Shown here: piece after piece, positions 1 to 9,232 of the stretch
Layout of the letters: every line of letters begins with the position of its first letter
How positions within the stretch are numbered: the stretch's first letter is position 1
Source of the DNA: Zygnema cylindricum
Lineage: Eukaryota > Streptophyta > Zygnematophyceae > Zygnematales > Zygnemataceae
Direction of reading: 5' to 3'
Length of the DNA: 23,617 nucleotides
NCBI GenBank assembly: GCA_037447655.1
Contig: JBBHKE010001987.1
Location: 7,501 to 31,117 of the forward strand
Program-made: the position numbers and the translations under genes
The notes under the pieces: model-generated
The model's database searches: none
Told to the model about the DNA's origin: nothing
Seen by the model: the letters and a program-made list of their open reading frames with translations, nothing else

Positions 1-532
1 TGAAGTTTCCTGCCCAAAATCAAATATACTGTGAGGGAAGAAAAAAAAAGAAAAAGAAAAAACTTTTTCACTTGGAAAAATAAATTGAAAGTAAAAGCTT
101 TCAAAAGTAAAATAAATGCAGCTTAAACATTTTTTTTATATTCATTTATTAATAATATTATTTTTGTTATTATTATTATTATTATCATTGTTATTAGATT
201 ATTACTTATTTATTCATTTTTCTTTAATAATGGCCTTGAACTTTTATTTTTCTCTTTTCTGACCGTCAGAAAGTTCAGAAGGGAGCCAAAAAAATATATA
301 TAAAAAAAATGGGGTTGTAACAGTGTGAAATTTTTACACAAAAAGAAATCCACTGCTATGTTTTCCTCCCCACAAAAGAAGAAACATTAAATAATAAAAA
401 AAAAGGAAAAAGCTCACCTCCGTATTTTTGCCCAAAATTGCGCAAAAAATGTCGCAGGCGAATTTTTCCATTTTGTCAGAATCCGTATATGCAACTGAAA
501 AAATAAATAAATATATGTATAAATAAAAAAGT
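1..532. other. AT-rich flank with two candidate minus-strand exons
   Basis: A/T homopolymer-rich DNA including (TTA)n around 150-190. Apart from the short candidate minus-strand exons at 1-28 and 418-494 nothing can be supported. Confidence 0.5.
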
Positions 533-542
533 AGAGAGAGAC

Positions 543-595
<53 letters not shown>

Positions 596-1783
596 AGAAA
601 ACATAATTCAAAAGGAACCAATTTCCAAAAAAATAAAAGGAAAAAAAAATGGGGTTAACAAAGAAACCGGAACAATAAAATACAATAAAGGACAACTTAA
701 CACGAAAACCAAGGGGCAAAAAAAAAAAAAGGAATAAAGGAAAACAAGAGATTTACAAGGTAACGAATAAATAAATAAAATTAAAGGAAAGAAACTCAGG
801 AAAGAGGACAAAAAAAAAAAGAGCTTTACAAAAAAGACCGAAATAGAATAAAATAAAAAAGAACTTAAAAAGAAAACCAACGAAAAAAAATATTACAAGG
901 AAACAAATATTAACTCACTCGTTTCATAAAGAAATCGAAGAGTTTTTTCATCGCAACTTTTTTTTAAAGTTAAATACATTTCAAGACTCCCGTTTTCGAA
1001 AAGTGGAATAATATCTGTAATCAAAAGTCTCATAATTATTTTAAAAAGTTTCAGTTGTTTAAAAAAAAAAAAAAGTGTCTTTCAAGAAAAAAAGCATTAA
1101 GTTAATCCTTTTCTAATATTATTCTTCTATGAAAAAAGGTCAGATAAAATATTAAATAACTGTGTATTTTTATTTAAGTTTATCCTTTTCTATAACTTCT
1201 TCTAATATATATATTTACTTAAAATGTGTAAATGTCAGTGGTTTTCTAAACATAAATAAATTATTTAAATTTTTTAGAAGAAATAATCTTTTTGTACAAG
1301 TTTTTATATTCATAAATCTTTACTGAATTTCAAAATAAATATCAAAAGTAACATAATAAAAAAAGAAAAAAAACAAAAACAATAGAACAGAAATACAAAA
1401 GGTGCTAAACAACAAGTTGAAAAAAGAAAAAAAAGAAAAAAAATTGTGAGTTTTTTATCATTGTAATGGAATTTTAAAATAAAAAGTTATTAAATCAAGG
1501 AGTTTGTTAATGTTGATTAAAAAAAAAAAAAGACTAGAAAAGAAATCATCCTAATATGAATCAGAAAAAGCTCAAATTATTTTAATTCTATTCAACTAAT
1601 TCATAAAAATCCTTCATTTCAATCTTGTTAAATTTCTTTATTTTAAAGTTTATGTTTAATAAATTGAACTAAATTTCCCCCTCAAAATAAAAAAAGAATG
1701 AGCCTATTTATACATTTAAAAATACACACATACATATATGAATATATATGTATATGCATACATATATATACATACAATTATAA

Positions 1784-1824
<41 letters not shown>

Positions 1825-4800
1825 CATGCATGCATATATATACATGTATATATGTTATTTGTATATGCATATACAAACATATACCTGTGGGGAGAGATAT
1901 TCCTTCTGACCGAAACTTTTGATAATCTTCCGTCTGTTAGGAGAGGAAAAAAACAAAAACATGTCAATTATACACAAACGTTATTTCAAATTTCTTCCAA
2001 ACATTGCCAAATTTCGACAATAACAATAACCACCGGTACGATTTAAAAAAAAAAAAAAACAGTAGGGCTATTATTGAGTTTCTAGAAGAACCTTTAGAGC
2101 TTTCAAAGGTCTTTTTAAGGTTTTTCCAGGCATTTTTTGGTTTTTTGGGTTTAGTCAAAGGTTCTTTGAAGATTTTGTTTATGGTCTTTTCGGTTTTCGG
2201 GGTTTTTTAGGGACAAAAAAAAATCAATCTATTTCGATTTTCCGCAATAAGTACAAAATTTGCCCACAAAAAATGAACCTCGAAAAAAAACTTAAAAAAC
2301 AAATACATAGGAAAATAAATGAGTAATAAAATGAAGAAGTTCTTTTTTGTTGATAATGATTAGTATCAACAGAAAATACAGGAGGGAGGGAGAGAGAGAG
2401 CGGGAGGCAGAGAAGAGAGGTGAAAAGCCGAGGGGAAAGAGAGAGGAAAAGAGGGAGGGGGGGGGAGAGGAGAAAACAGGAGAAAAGGAGAAAGAAGAGA
2501 GAGAGAGAACGAGAAAGAGAGAGAGACAGAGGAGAGAGGAGAGAGAAAGGGAGAGAGAGAGAGAGAGAGATACCTGTCCTGAAAATACTGTGGATTGCCA
2601 TAACTGCCATTCATTCGAATTTCCTCCTTCGTTCAACTGCTTTAAAATAAAATTAAAAAGTGAAAACAAAACGATAAACAAAAATGTGTACTTACTAAAA
2701 TAGAGAAAACAAAAACAAAACGATAAACAAAAATGTGTACTTACTAAAATAGAGAAAACAAAAACAAATCTCAAAATGTTAAAACTGTGACAGAAGAAAA
2801 TCATAAATGTTCGTAAAAATATAAAACAAAAGATTACATTTTGATTTACTTTGTATGAAATGTACAAAAGAAAAACCAGAATATACATAGATTTTTAACT
2901 ATTTGTGAATCAGATTGCAAAACTATCAAATCAGCGACTTACGAAAATATACAACAGTAACAACCTCTCCCTCTTTTCCTCCATTTTTTCTCCCTTTGGC
3001 ATTGATCCTGAAAGATGAAGTGATCTGGAATGATCTCAGATTGATTTTGATTTGATCTTTGGTTCTATTTGATCCTGATTATCTATTTGATCTGATTGAC
3101 TCTCGAGTTTGATCCGATTTTGACTCTGATTCTTTTGATTAAAAAAGGTTTGATTCTGATTGATTGACTGATCTCGATCTGATTGAGGATTTTGATCGAT
3201 CACCTTAAAATAAATCACCTTATCCGCTACGGCATCGGCGATTTCTAAAATTTTGTTCGTCTGTTGTGTTAAGAGTGCATTTTCGTCTTCTTCCTCCGAT
3301 TCGCTGAAATCCTCCATTTCTTCTCTTTCTCTCTCTCTCTCCCTCTCCTCCAACCTCTTCTCCTCTAGAAGGAAATCGAGATCCATGGAACTGCATTAAA
3401 ACAAACAAATAAAAGTCAAATCAAATAATTTGATAGATAAGAAACTTAAAAAAAAAAAAAACAAAAAAAAAAAAACAAAAAAAAAACTAAGGGGATGGTT
3501 TTGATTTAGAATTTTATGCGTTCCAAGAAACAAAAACCCAAGGGAAATAAGAAGAAAAAAAAAGGGTGTGACTTCACTATTTTTTACAGAGCGAGAAATT
3601 GTTTTCGAGAAAACTAATAAACAACATACCAATAATAATAATAGAAAAAAGGTCTTTACTTCGCGATTTTTACGAGTACCAAGAACGAGAACGGTTATTT
3701 GTATAAACCGGAAAAAAGAACCATTACATAAAGAGAGAGAAAGAAAAAAGAAAAAATCGAAAAACAAAATCGTTTATATCAATTCACCACTATTAATATG
3801 GAGTGTTTTAAATTATTTTCTACAAATTTTTCATTCATTGTCCTATTATCATTGCTCGTTCAAACAAATGATCATTACCACACTTTTTAAGATGTAAAAA
3901 TGTTAATGTTCACCTGAAAACCACTAATAAACCCCAAAAGCCTCAAAAAAACTCCCAAAAAAGCCCTACAATTCTACAAAAATTTGTACAGGATGTAAGG
4001 AATGTACAGAATGTGCAAATTGTATGGAATGTAGGAATGTAGAAATTTTACAAATTGTACGGAATGTACAAAATGTACACGCAATGTACACAAATGTGCA
4101 AATTTTACGGAAAGTCATAATGTACAAAATGTGCAAATTGTACCGAATGTGCAAAATTTGCAAATTGTACCGAATGTAAAAAATGTACGGAATGTATGGA
4201 ATGTACAAAATGTAAAAAATGTACGGAATGTATGGAATGTACAAAATGTATAAATTGTACGGAATGTACACAATGTACACAAATTTTACGGAAAGTAATG
4301 AACGTACAAAATGTGCAAACTGTACGGAATGTACAGAATGTGCAAAATATGCAAATTGCACGGAATGTACACAATGACCACAAATTTTACGGAAAACGTA
4401 CAAAATGTGCAAGTTGTATGGAATGTACAGAATGCAAGTACATATGCAATATCAATATCGATATATTGCAATTGTCGGTCGTTCCATACATCGCAACAAT
4501 ATACTGATTATCGAGACCCCTAAACAAAAGTAAATATAGATTATCAGCAATACCCGTTTGATATGTAACACAACCATTTCTTTTTATCCTTTATGTTTTA
4601 TTTTTATTTATTTAGTTATTTGTTTATTTTTTATTTATTTTTTTCATTCCACTTTGGCAAGTTAAGGGTCAGAAACTTAAAAATCATAAGAAAAGAAACT
4701 AGTAAAGAAACGTAAAAATCATAAAAATCAACCATTAAAGAAACGTCAAAAGAAACTTGGAAAAAAGAAACTTCAAAGAAAGAAAAAAAAAAACAAAAAC

Positions 4801-5781
4801 GAAGGGTTGTTGTTAACATGCTCACCATTTCCCCTCCTTTATTCCTTTCCTCTTTTGCATTATCTGAAACTCCTCCCTCCTCCCCTGTTGTCCTTCTCTC
4901 TCTCCTCCCCTTTGCTTTCCTTGCTTCCTCTCTCGTTCTACTCCTTCCTCTCCTCGCTCACCTCTCTCTCCTCTCTCTATTCTCTCTCCTCTCTCTATTC
5001 TCTCTCCTCTCTCTCCACTCTCTCCTTGTTGCTTAGCTATTCTTGGCTTCTGTTCTTTAATCTCTCTTTCCCCCTCCCTTCCTCTCTCTCTTTCTCTCCC
5101 TCGTTCTCTCTCTCCTTTCACATCGCTTACTTTTCCTACATTAGTCACTTTTTTCTTCATTTGTACGATATCCCTCTCTCTCGGTATTTTCTCTCCCCTC
5201 CCTCCCTCTCTCTTGACCTCTCTCTCGCTACTCCCATTCAATATTCTTTGTCTCACTTGTTTCCCTTCCATTTCTCCCACTTTCCTTACCACTCTCCCTC
5301 CCTCCCCCCCACACACCCCGCCCCCCCTCCACTCCTCTCTCCCTCCCTCTCCCTTCCTTTCCTTCTTGTCAATTTCTTTTGTTTCACCTCTCTCTCTCCC
5401 CCCTTTCATACCAACATCTTCCTTCGATTCTCTCCCTCTCTCCTCTCCTAACTTCCTCTTTCTTCCTTGAATGGTCATTCTTCCCTTCTTTTCTTCTCCC
5501 TCTCCTACCTTCCCTTCCTTCCCTTTATCATTCTCCACTCCTACTTTCTTACCATCATTGAAACTTCTCTCCCTTTCCCTCTCCCTCTCCCTCTCTCTCT
5601 CCCTTTCTCTCTCTCTCTCCCTTTCTCTCTCCCTCTCTCTCACTCTTTCACTCCCCCTTTCTCTCTCTCTTTTTCTCTCATCTACTTTTCCTATCTCTCC
5701 CACTCTCCCTCCCTCTTTCCCCCTCTTAGTCAAGATTGCATTTTTAGGGTTTCCTTCCCTCCACCCCTTAATTTCTTCCAT
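1..5781 (-). CDS. Candidate multi-exon minus-strand gene (function unknown, weak)
   Basis: Several short segments have good minus-strand splice borders. Candidate exons, 5' to 3', are 5781-4826 (Arg/Glu-rich, first ATG near 5781, donor TG|GTGAGC), 3390-3219 (acceptor TTTTAATGCAG, donor AAG|GTGATT), 3007-2943 (TTTCAG, donor TTC|GTAAGT), 2636-2574 (TTTAAAGCAG, donor CAG|GTATCT), 956-919 (donor CGA|GTGAGT), 494-418 (TTTTTTCAG, donor GAG|GTGAGC) and 28-1 (CCCTCACAG, runs off the window). The first two join in phase (TG + T) and give an acidic/basic coiled-coil-like protein containing MDLDFLLEEKRLEE. 956-919, 494-418 and 28-1 also chain in frame (…MKKLFDFFMKR, LHIRILTKW…, …IFDFGQETS). Not all junctions agree in phase: 3007-2943 does not fit between its neighbours, so exons are missing or some calls are wrong. 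Purine-rich DNA rarely contains stops, so the long first exon is weak evidence by itself. No family is recognised. Confidence 0.3.
533..596. repeat. (GATA)n/(GA)n microsatellite
   Basis: A compound AGAG / GATA / GA tract. On the minus strand it reads CT-rich and sits upstream of the candidate exon 494-418, as an extended polypyrimidine tract would. Confidence 0.9.
597..1725. other. A-rich non-coding stretch
   Basis: A-rich intergenic or intronic DNA with many A8-A13 runs and AAATAAA words. The only coding-like item is the 38-nt candidate minus-strand exon 919-956, which ends at a GTGAGT donor. No RNA gene or transposon is seen. Confidence 0.5.
1726..1885. repeat. (TA)n/(ATAC)n microsatellite block
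   Basis: Alternating TATA / TATG / CATA runs with an uninterrupted TA core near 1788-1815 followed by TGTGTG and TGCATGCA. Short Tyr/Ile-rich frames through it on both strands are artefacts. Confidence 0.9.
1886..2380. other. Non-coding stretch, nothing recognised
   Basis: AT-rich sequence with a T/G-rich stretch near 2095-2210. Short frames on both strands have no recognisable motif, and there is no convincing splice pair. Confidence 0.4.
2381..2572. repeat. GA-rich polypurine tract
   Basis: About 190 bp of (GA)n/(GGA)n. On the minus strand it is CT-rich and begins immediately after the GTATCT donor of candidate exon 2636-2574, so it would be intronic on that strand. Confidence 0.9.
2663..2767. 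repeat. Two-copy 49-bp direct repeat carrying GTAAGT on the minus strand
   Basis: The block containing CGATAAACAAAAATGTGTAC occurs twice with a 49-bp period (the word CGATAAAC at 2672 and 2721). The copies look nearly identical, so the duplication is probably recent. On the minus strand each unit reads CTATTTTAGTAAGTACAC, which holds both an acceptor-like TTTTAG and a consensus donor GTAAGT. It lies between candidate exons 3007-2943 and 2636-2574. Confidence 0.85.
3219..3390 (-). CDS. Best single exon of the minus-strand candidate gene
   Basis: This is the most protein-like piece of the left-hand candidate gene. The acceptor is a pyrimidine-rich TTTTAATGCAG and the donor is AAG|GTGATT. The reading frame gives MDLDFLLEEKRLEE, then a short Arg-Glu run, an acidic patch (EDFSESEEEDEN), and a helical stretch TQQTNKILEIADAVADK. 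The ATG at 3386 could be a start. Alternatively, the four bases before it continue the frame of the upstream GA-rich exon ending at 4826. The function is unknown. A soluble, charged, partly helical protein is all that can be said. Confidence 0.4.
3430..3495. repeat. Poly-A/poly-AC low-complexity run
   Basis: Runs of ten or more A separated by single C. Confidence 0.85.
3496..3984. other. Non-coding stretch, nothing recognised
   Basis: AT-rich DNA with no coding signature. It would lie in the intron between the two most 5' candidate minus-strand exons. Confidence 0.4.
3985..4445. repeat. Degenerate minisatellite of (GTACRRAATGT)-type units
   Basis: About 460 bp built from 9-10-bp words GGAATGTAC, AAAATGTAC, AAAATGTGC, AAATTGTAC and AAATTTTACGGAAAGT. 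These are arranged in a loose higher-order repeat of about 90-100 bp (the AAATTTTACGGAAA word recurs near 4098, 4280 and 4382). Both strands stay open over much of it, giving Tyr-Ile-Pro or Cys-Thr-Glu repeats. That is what a period-9 array does, and it is not evidence of a protein. Confidence 0.85.
4446..4820. other. Non-coding stretch
   Basis: AT-rich. It contains repeated AAGAAACGT / AAAAATCATAA words near 4675-4790 (short imperfect tandem repeats). No gene is seen. Confidence 0.4.
4845..5730. repeat. Long CT-rich (GA-rich on minus) low-complexity tract
   Basis: Nearly 900 bp of (CT)n, (CCT)n and (TCTCTC[AT]T)n, purest around 4950-5015 and 5570-5690. The plus-strand Ser/Leu/Pro reading and the minus-strand Arg/Glu reading are both trivially open. 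The minus reading ends at a good donor (GTGAGC at 4825-4820) that is in phase with the exon at 3390, so it may be a low-complexity exon. Confidence 0.85.
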
Positions 5782-5823
5782 TTCACTCTCTCGGCTTATT
5801 TCCTGTTTCAAAAACCTCTACAG

Positions 5824-6310
5824 GAACCCCCCAAAAACCCTAAAAAAAAACCCTAAAAATCCGTAGAAAAACCCTAACCCTGTTTTCTATCACAAAAAAT
5901 CCCTATTTTATTTTAAATGTGAAAAAAAAAAAAATCATAGATTAGAAAGCTCTTGCTACTACTATAAAATGGCCATGGAATAAAATAAAATAAAAGAAAA
6001 TAAAATAAAATAAACGTGAAACAACAATTAAACCCTAAATTAAAAAGAGAAAAGGTTATGAGTCCATTTATTTAGAGAAAAAAAAACCCTAAAACTGTGA
6101 CAAAGCCCTGTAAAAAAATTAAAAAAAAAGCTAAAAGAACAAAAAAAAACTATAAAACTAAAAAAATAAAATATTATAGAAAGTTGCAGCAAGTTGTTAA
6201 TTCTCCAAGAATGTTTGTAAAGTGGTCGAAAAAGGAAATGTTTTAGTCAATTTAGCGACAACAGAACAAAACCCTAAAACTGAGCGAAAACCCTAAAACT
6301 GAGCGAAAAC
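5824..6310. repeat. Cluster of telomere-like CCCTAAA (telo-box) motifs
   Basis: ACCCTAA or AAACCCTAA occurs at least eight times, always on the same strand: about 5836, 5851, 5870, 6031, 6086, 6270 and 6289, with a degenerate copy CCATAAA near 6310. These match the plant-type telomere unit TTTAGGG read on the other strand. They are separated by 10-150 bp of A-rich DNA and include the duplicated phrase AACTGAGCGAAAACC. This is either eroded interstitial telomeric sequence or a promoter-type telo-box cluster. Confidence 0.6.
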
Positions 6311-6645
6311 CATAAAACTAAAACCAAATAAACAATAGTTTCTTCTCTTTAGAATTGTTTGAATTTTTTGTTTGTTTGGATAAGAAGTTAATGACTTTTC
6401 TTTTTGTTTTAAAGTTAAGGCTAAGTATAAGAAGTCAAAGCGCCAAAACTTACATTTGGTTGGAGTTTGATTTTTAAAAATTCCAACCTTCCTCGTTACC
6501 GTAGCGATTTTTCGCGAATTGTAAACAAAACGAAACGGAAACGATATGGAAAAGACAAAAAAACCAAAACGGAATCCACAAGTGATTTGCTCGTTTTTGT
6601 GGTTCCCGTCTTTTTATTTGTTCGTGAGTAATTAGATGGTTTGGT
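6311..6645. other. Unassigned stretch before the transposase scrap
   Basis: No open coding block or repeat is recognised. Base composition becomes more balanced after about 6480, as in the transposon relics to the right. Confidence 0.4.
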
Positions 6646-6843
6646 GTGCACCTAGTCACTTACACGGTTAATGATGTCGTACGGAATACTGATTTGTCCC
6701 ATACGGTAAGAAGGAAGTACGTCATTCAAGCTCATCTTGGCCGTCAAATTTTAATCTGGACGGCCGAAAATTGTCCGGGGCCAAATGTTCATGACGTCAA
6801 CAATATGTTCATGAACACAGGTTTTTGTGCCTATCTTTGTTAG
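6646..6843 (+). pseudogene. Fragment resembling a DDE transposase
   Basis: A 65-codon open stretch contains RRKYVIQAHLGRQILIWTAE followed by NCPGPNVHD and a FMNTGF segment. The order Lys-Tyr, a strand-forming stretch, then a Pro-Gly-x-x-His-Asp motif resembles the region around the second catalytic Asp of PIF/Harbinger-like (DDE_Tnp_4) transposases, where P-G-x-x-H-D is typical. The first and third catalytic residues are not visible, and stops follow directly after 6843. If the identification holds this is a dead fragment. The family call comes from the motif alone. Confidence 0.4.
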
Positions 6844-6984
6844 CGTTAAACGATTTATTAGGGTATGTGCTTATGTACTTAATTAAGGGTATTTTAACAA
6901 AATATGCGTTTAAGGGTAAACGACATTAAAAACCCCTAACTCATGAGCATGGGCACACACCCTCTGTATTTATGTTTTATCTCT

Positions 6985-6993
6985 TTATTAAAA

Positions 6994-7080
<87 letters not shown>
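6985..7080. repeat. (TA)n microsatellite
   Basis: About 48 uninterrupted TA dinucleotides. Confidence 0.98.
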
Positions 7081-7084
<4 letters not shown>

Positions 7085-7554
7085 TTTTAATGTTAATTTT
7101 TTTGTATGTATCTTATGTTAACAAGTCAAACTAAGAATCTTTATTCAAAAAGTGCGATGGAAAAAACAATCAAGGCACAAAGGGGCGCAAAAAAGAAAAA
7201 AGAACGCTTGAAGACTACAAAAGTCAATGAAGCCTAAGGCAAAGACAAAAGGTAAAGAAGCCAAACCTAACTACACTAACTGCCGAAACTAAGCAAATCT
7301 ACCATATATGATTAAGGCACAAAGGGAAAACCTTTACATGACGCCTCACATCACTAACAAACTAAAGTCCACACTTGCAAAGATATTCCATGTGGATTTG
7401 AAGTTGATGGAAGATATAGGAGGCCCCGCTTGTCATCTACCACCATGCTTCGTCGTAGAAGGGTCGCGACTTGCACTCGTTGAAAAGCCACAGATAACGT
7501 TGATGGTAGAAAGCAACGAGAAGGCCTAGGGGAGGACCCCTAGGACCCCTGATT
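7081..7554. other. Unassigned stretch 3' of the LINE relic
   Basis: A 73-codon plus-strand frame (7308-7529) is open but shows no recognised motif. The phrase AAGGCACAAAGG occurs twice (about 7173 and 7314). The segment lies directly downstream, in minus-strand sense, of the retrotransposon coding relic, so part of it may be that element's 3' UTR. Confidence 0.35.
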
Positions 7555-8420
7555 TCAAACATTTTCTTGGCCCAGTTGCGAAGAAAAACATCGAAAGACT
7601 TATCCAAATATTTTTTTTACAGCAAATGGGACAAACCTGACCATCGGGTCTTAATGAGGGTAATTTCTTTCCTTAGAAATCGCTACGTCCTCAGCCGCCA
7701 TGCCTGTATGTAATGTCGCGCAAAAAAAAAGGTAAGTCCCCTTTGGATCTGTGAGGACCACATCACCCAAAGTTCGCCCAATCCCGTGGAGGAAAACCAA
7801 GTCAACTCGAGGACTTCAAAGACTACCAAATTGGGAGTAAAGTAAGGAGGGAGGTATATTAAAAACTTTGCATTTCCTAGTTTAGCGTGCTTCGATGGTA
7901 ATTGCAACAATTGCATCGCGAACAAAATCATGCGCAACAACACGTTCACCCCCGCGTGAGCAACGAAGTAGATGAATCTCGTCCGAATCAATAGGCTGGT
8001 TGCAAACATAGTGGGGGCACCCAAGAAGTTCAAGGTGAGGCAAACCAAAACGAAGATGTATGGCAGATGTGAGTTGGCCAAATGTCAAACGAAGTGTCAT
8101 AAAAATCGGTGTGGCTTGCAACCACGCACTAACACCCAACCCTGAACAGGAATGTAGACGAGAAGTTGATTGGGCATAAGGTAGCACATTTAATAAGGTA
8201 TGGCATTCAGTGGCTGCCTATTCCTTTCTAATGGGTTGTTGCAAATGAAATGTTTTGTCGTTCGTAAGAGATGAAAAGGTGGAATCTATTTTTGGGCATC
8301 AAATGGCAAGATTGCATGAGCGGGTGCTCAATCCCATGTGCTCATTTCAAATGAGCCTAGCTGATCAACCTTTTATTCAACCCATTATTTTCACCTCCAA
8401 ATGTAGAAAAAAAAACACTA
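7555..8420 (-). pseudogene. C-terminal relic of an R2-type non-LTR retrotransposon (zinc knuckle and restriction-like endonuclease)
   Basis: One minus-strand frame keeps its reading sense from about 8345 to 7555, interrupted only by stop codons. In order it shows a GLSTRS segment, SGLGVSAWLQATP, a Cys-Cys-His-Cys knuckle (CPHYVC…IHLLRC), then RVVAHDFVRDAI. These are followed by RVDLVF, GDVVLTDP, an Ala-Ala-Glu…Lys-x-x-x-Tyr stretch (GMAAEDVAISKERNY) and RFVPFAVKKIFG. This order matches the C terminus of LINEs whose RT is followed by a CCHC knuckle and a PD-(D/E)xK-like endonuclease: RPD-like, then D-V-T/V, then K-x-x-x-Y, then F-x-P-F-A-V-E-T-F-G. In-frame stops lie at 8301-8299 (TGA), 8220-8218 (TAG), 7884-7882 (TAA), 7818-7816 (TGA), 7653-7651 (TAA) and 7602-7600 (TAA). 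The reverse transcriptase itself is not seen, so the copy is 5'-truncated and dead. Family assignment is by motif order only. Confidence 0.72.
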
Positions 8421-8655
8421 AAAATCCTCCACTTGATTGGGTTATCAGTTTTGATTTACTGATATACCTTTTGACCACTAATTTAAAGTTGAAAGCTACA
8501 GTTTAGGTTCGCTACAAGTGTCCCTAGTGTGGTGTACTATGGGTACTCTCATTTCACCGTTCGAAATGCGCTGTTAGTTCACCACTGACAAGATACCTAC
8601 CGGGTATCTTGGTAAGGATTATATGTTTATGGTTTTTTACTATTTGTGTTTTTGT

Positions 8656-8696
<41 letters not shown>

Positions 8697-8805
8697 ACGC
8701 GGCGCGGCCCGTCGTAAAACGATAATTGAAGAGGGGGTGACGTGGATCTCTCACAATGCGCGAAACCAACCTCGCATGTTCACAGACCCCCCCCCCCTAA
8801 AATTG
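8421..8805. other. Unassigned stretch with (TA)n at about 8660-8694
   Basis: No gene is seen. It holds a 35-bp TA run, then a GC-richer patch (8695-8775, containing CCACGCGGCGCGGCCCG and a GACGTGG word) and a C10 run at 8787-8797 just before the first inverted repeat of the next element. Confidence 0.5.
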
Positions 8806-9232
8806 AAAGATTCAGTACACCGCCAATCGCTATTAGAGTATATAACGCTAATACGGTGCCCCTAAATTTTGACCCCAAAACCTGAAATAGAATTTATAAC
8901 GCTATTTAAGTACGTGGACCATAATCTGCCACGTCTCAGGCACTAAATAAGAATCAATAACGCTAATTATTTTTTGACGCTATTTAATCCTTGACTACAC
9001 CGTCGATCGTATTTAGCGTGTATGTTTTTTTGTCTTAAAATATATTTTCTCCGTACATACATGTCGGATTGTGGATCTGACGGTTGCGATTGAAAGGTTG
9101 TATTCTCAGCTTACGAATGGCGGTTTTAAATTGAAAATCGGACAAATGTGTACGGAGATAAGATGTTTTCACTTTTCAGTGGCGAAAAAAACATACACGC
9201 TAAATACGATCGACGGTGTAGTGCATTTTCGC
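8806..9232. mobile_element. MITE-like element(s) with a perfect 36-bp terminal inverted repeat
   Basis: Positions 8996-9031 and 9185-9220 are perfect reverse complements over 36 bp (ends TACACCGTCGATCGTATTTA…), delimiting a 225-bp unit flanked by TA. A second left end of the same family (AAAGATTCAGTACACCGCCAATCG) starts at 8807, so this looks like one element nested in, or abutting, another. The subterminal word ACGCTAA or ACGCTAT recurs at about 8844, 8896, 8957 and 8976. TA at both ends and short length suggest a non-autonomous DNA transposon. The superfamily is undecided. Confidence 0.8.

Noticed and set aside
2943-3007. Confident inclusion of this exon in the left-hand gene
   Set aside because: The splice borders are good (TTTCAG / GTAAGT), but all three frames are open and none fits both neighbours. 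It is kept only as a candidate.
3966-4412. Minus-strand Tyr/Ile/Pro-rich 148-codon frame
   Set aside because: It is produced by the period-9 minisatellite. Equally open frames exist on the other strand.
4807-5451. Long plus-strand Ser/Leu/Pro frame
   Set aside because: It is a reading of a CT-rich tract, which rarely contains stops. There is no codon structure, domain or splice context on this strand.
7308-7529. 73-codon plus-strand frame as a gene
   Set aside because: There is no motif, good context or splice partner, and it lies in transposon debris.
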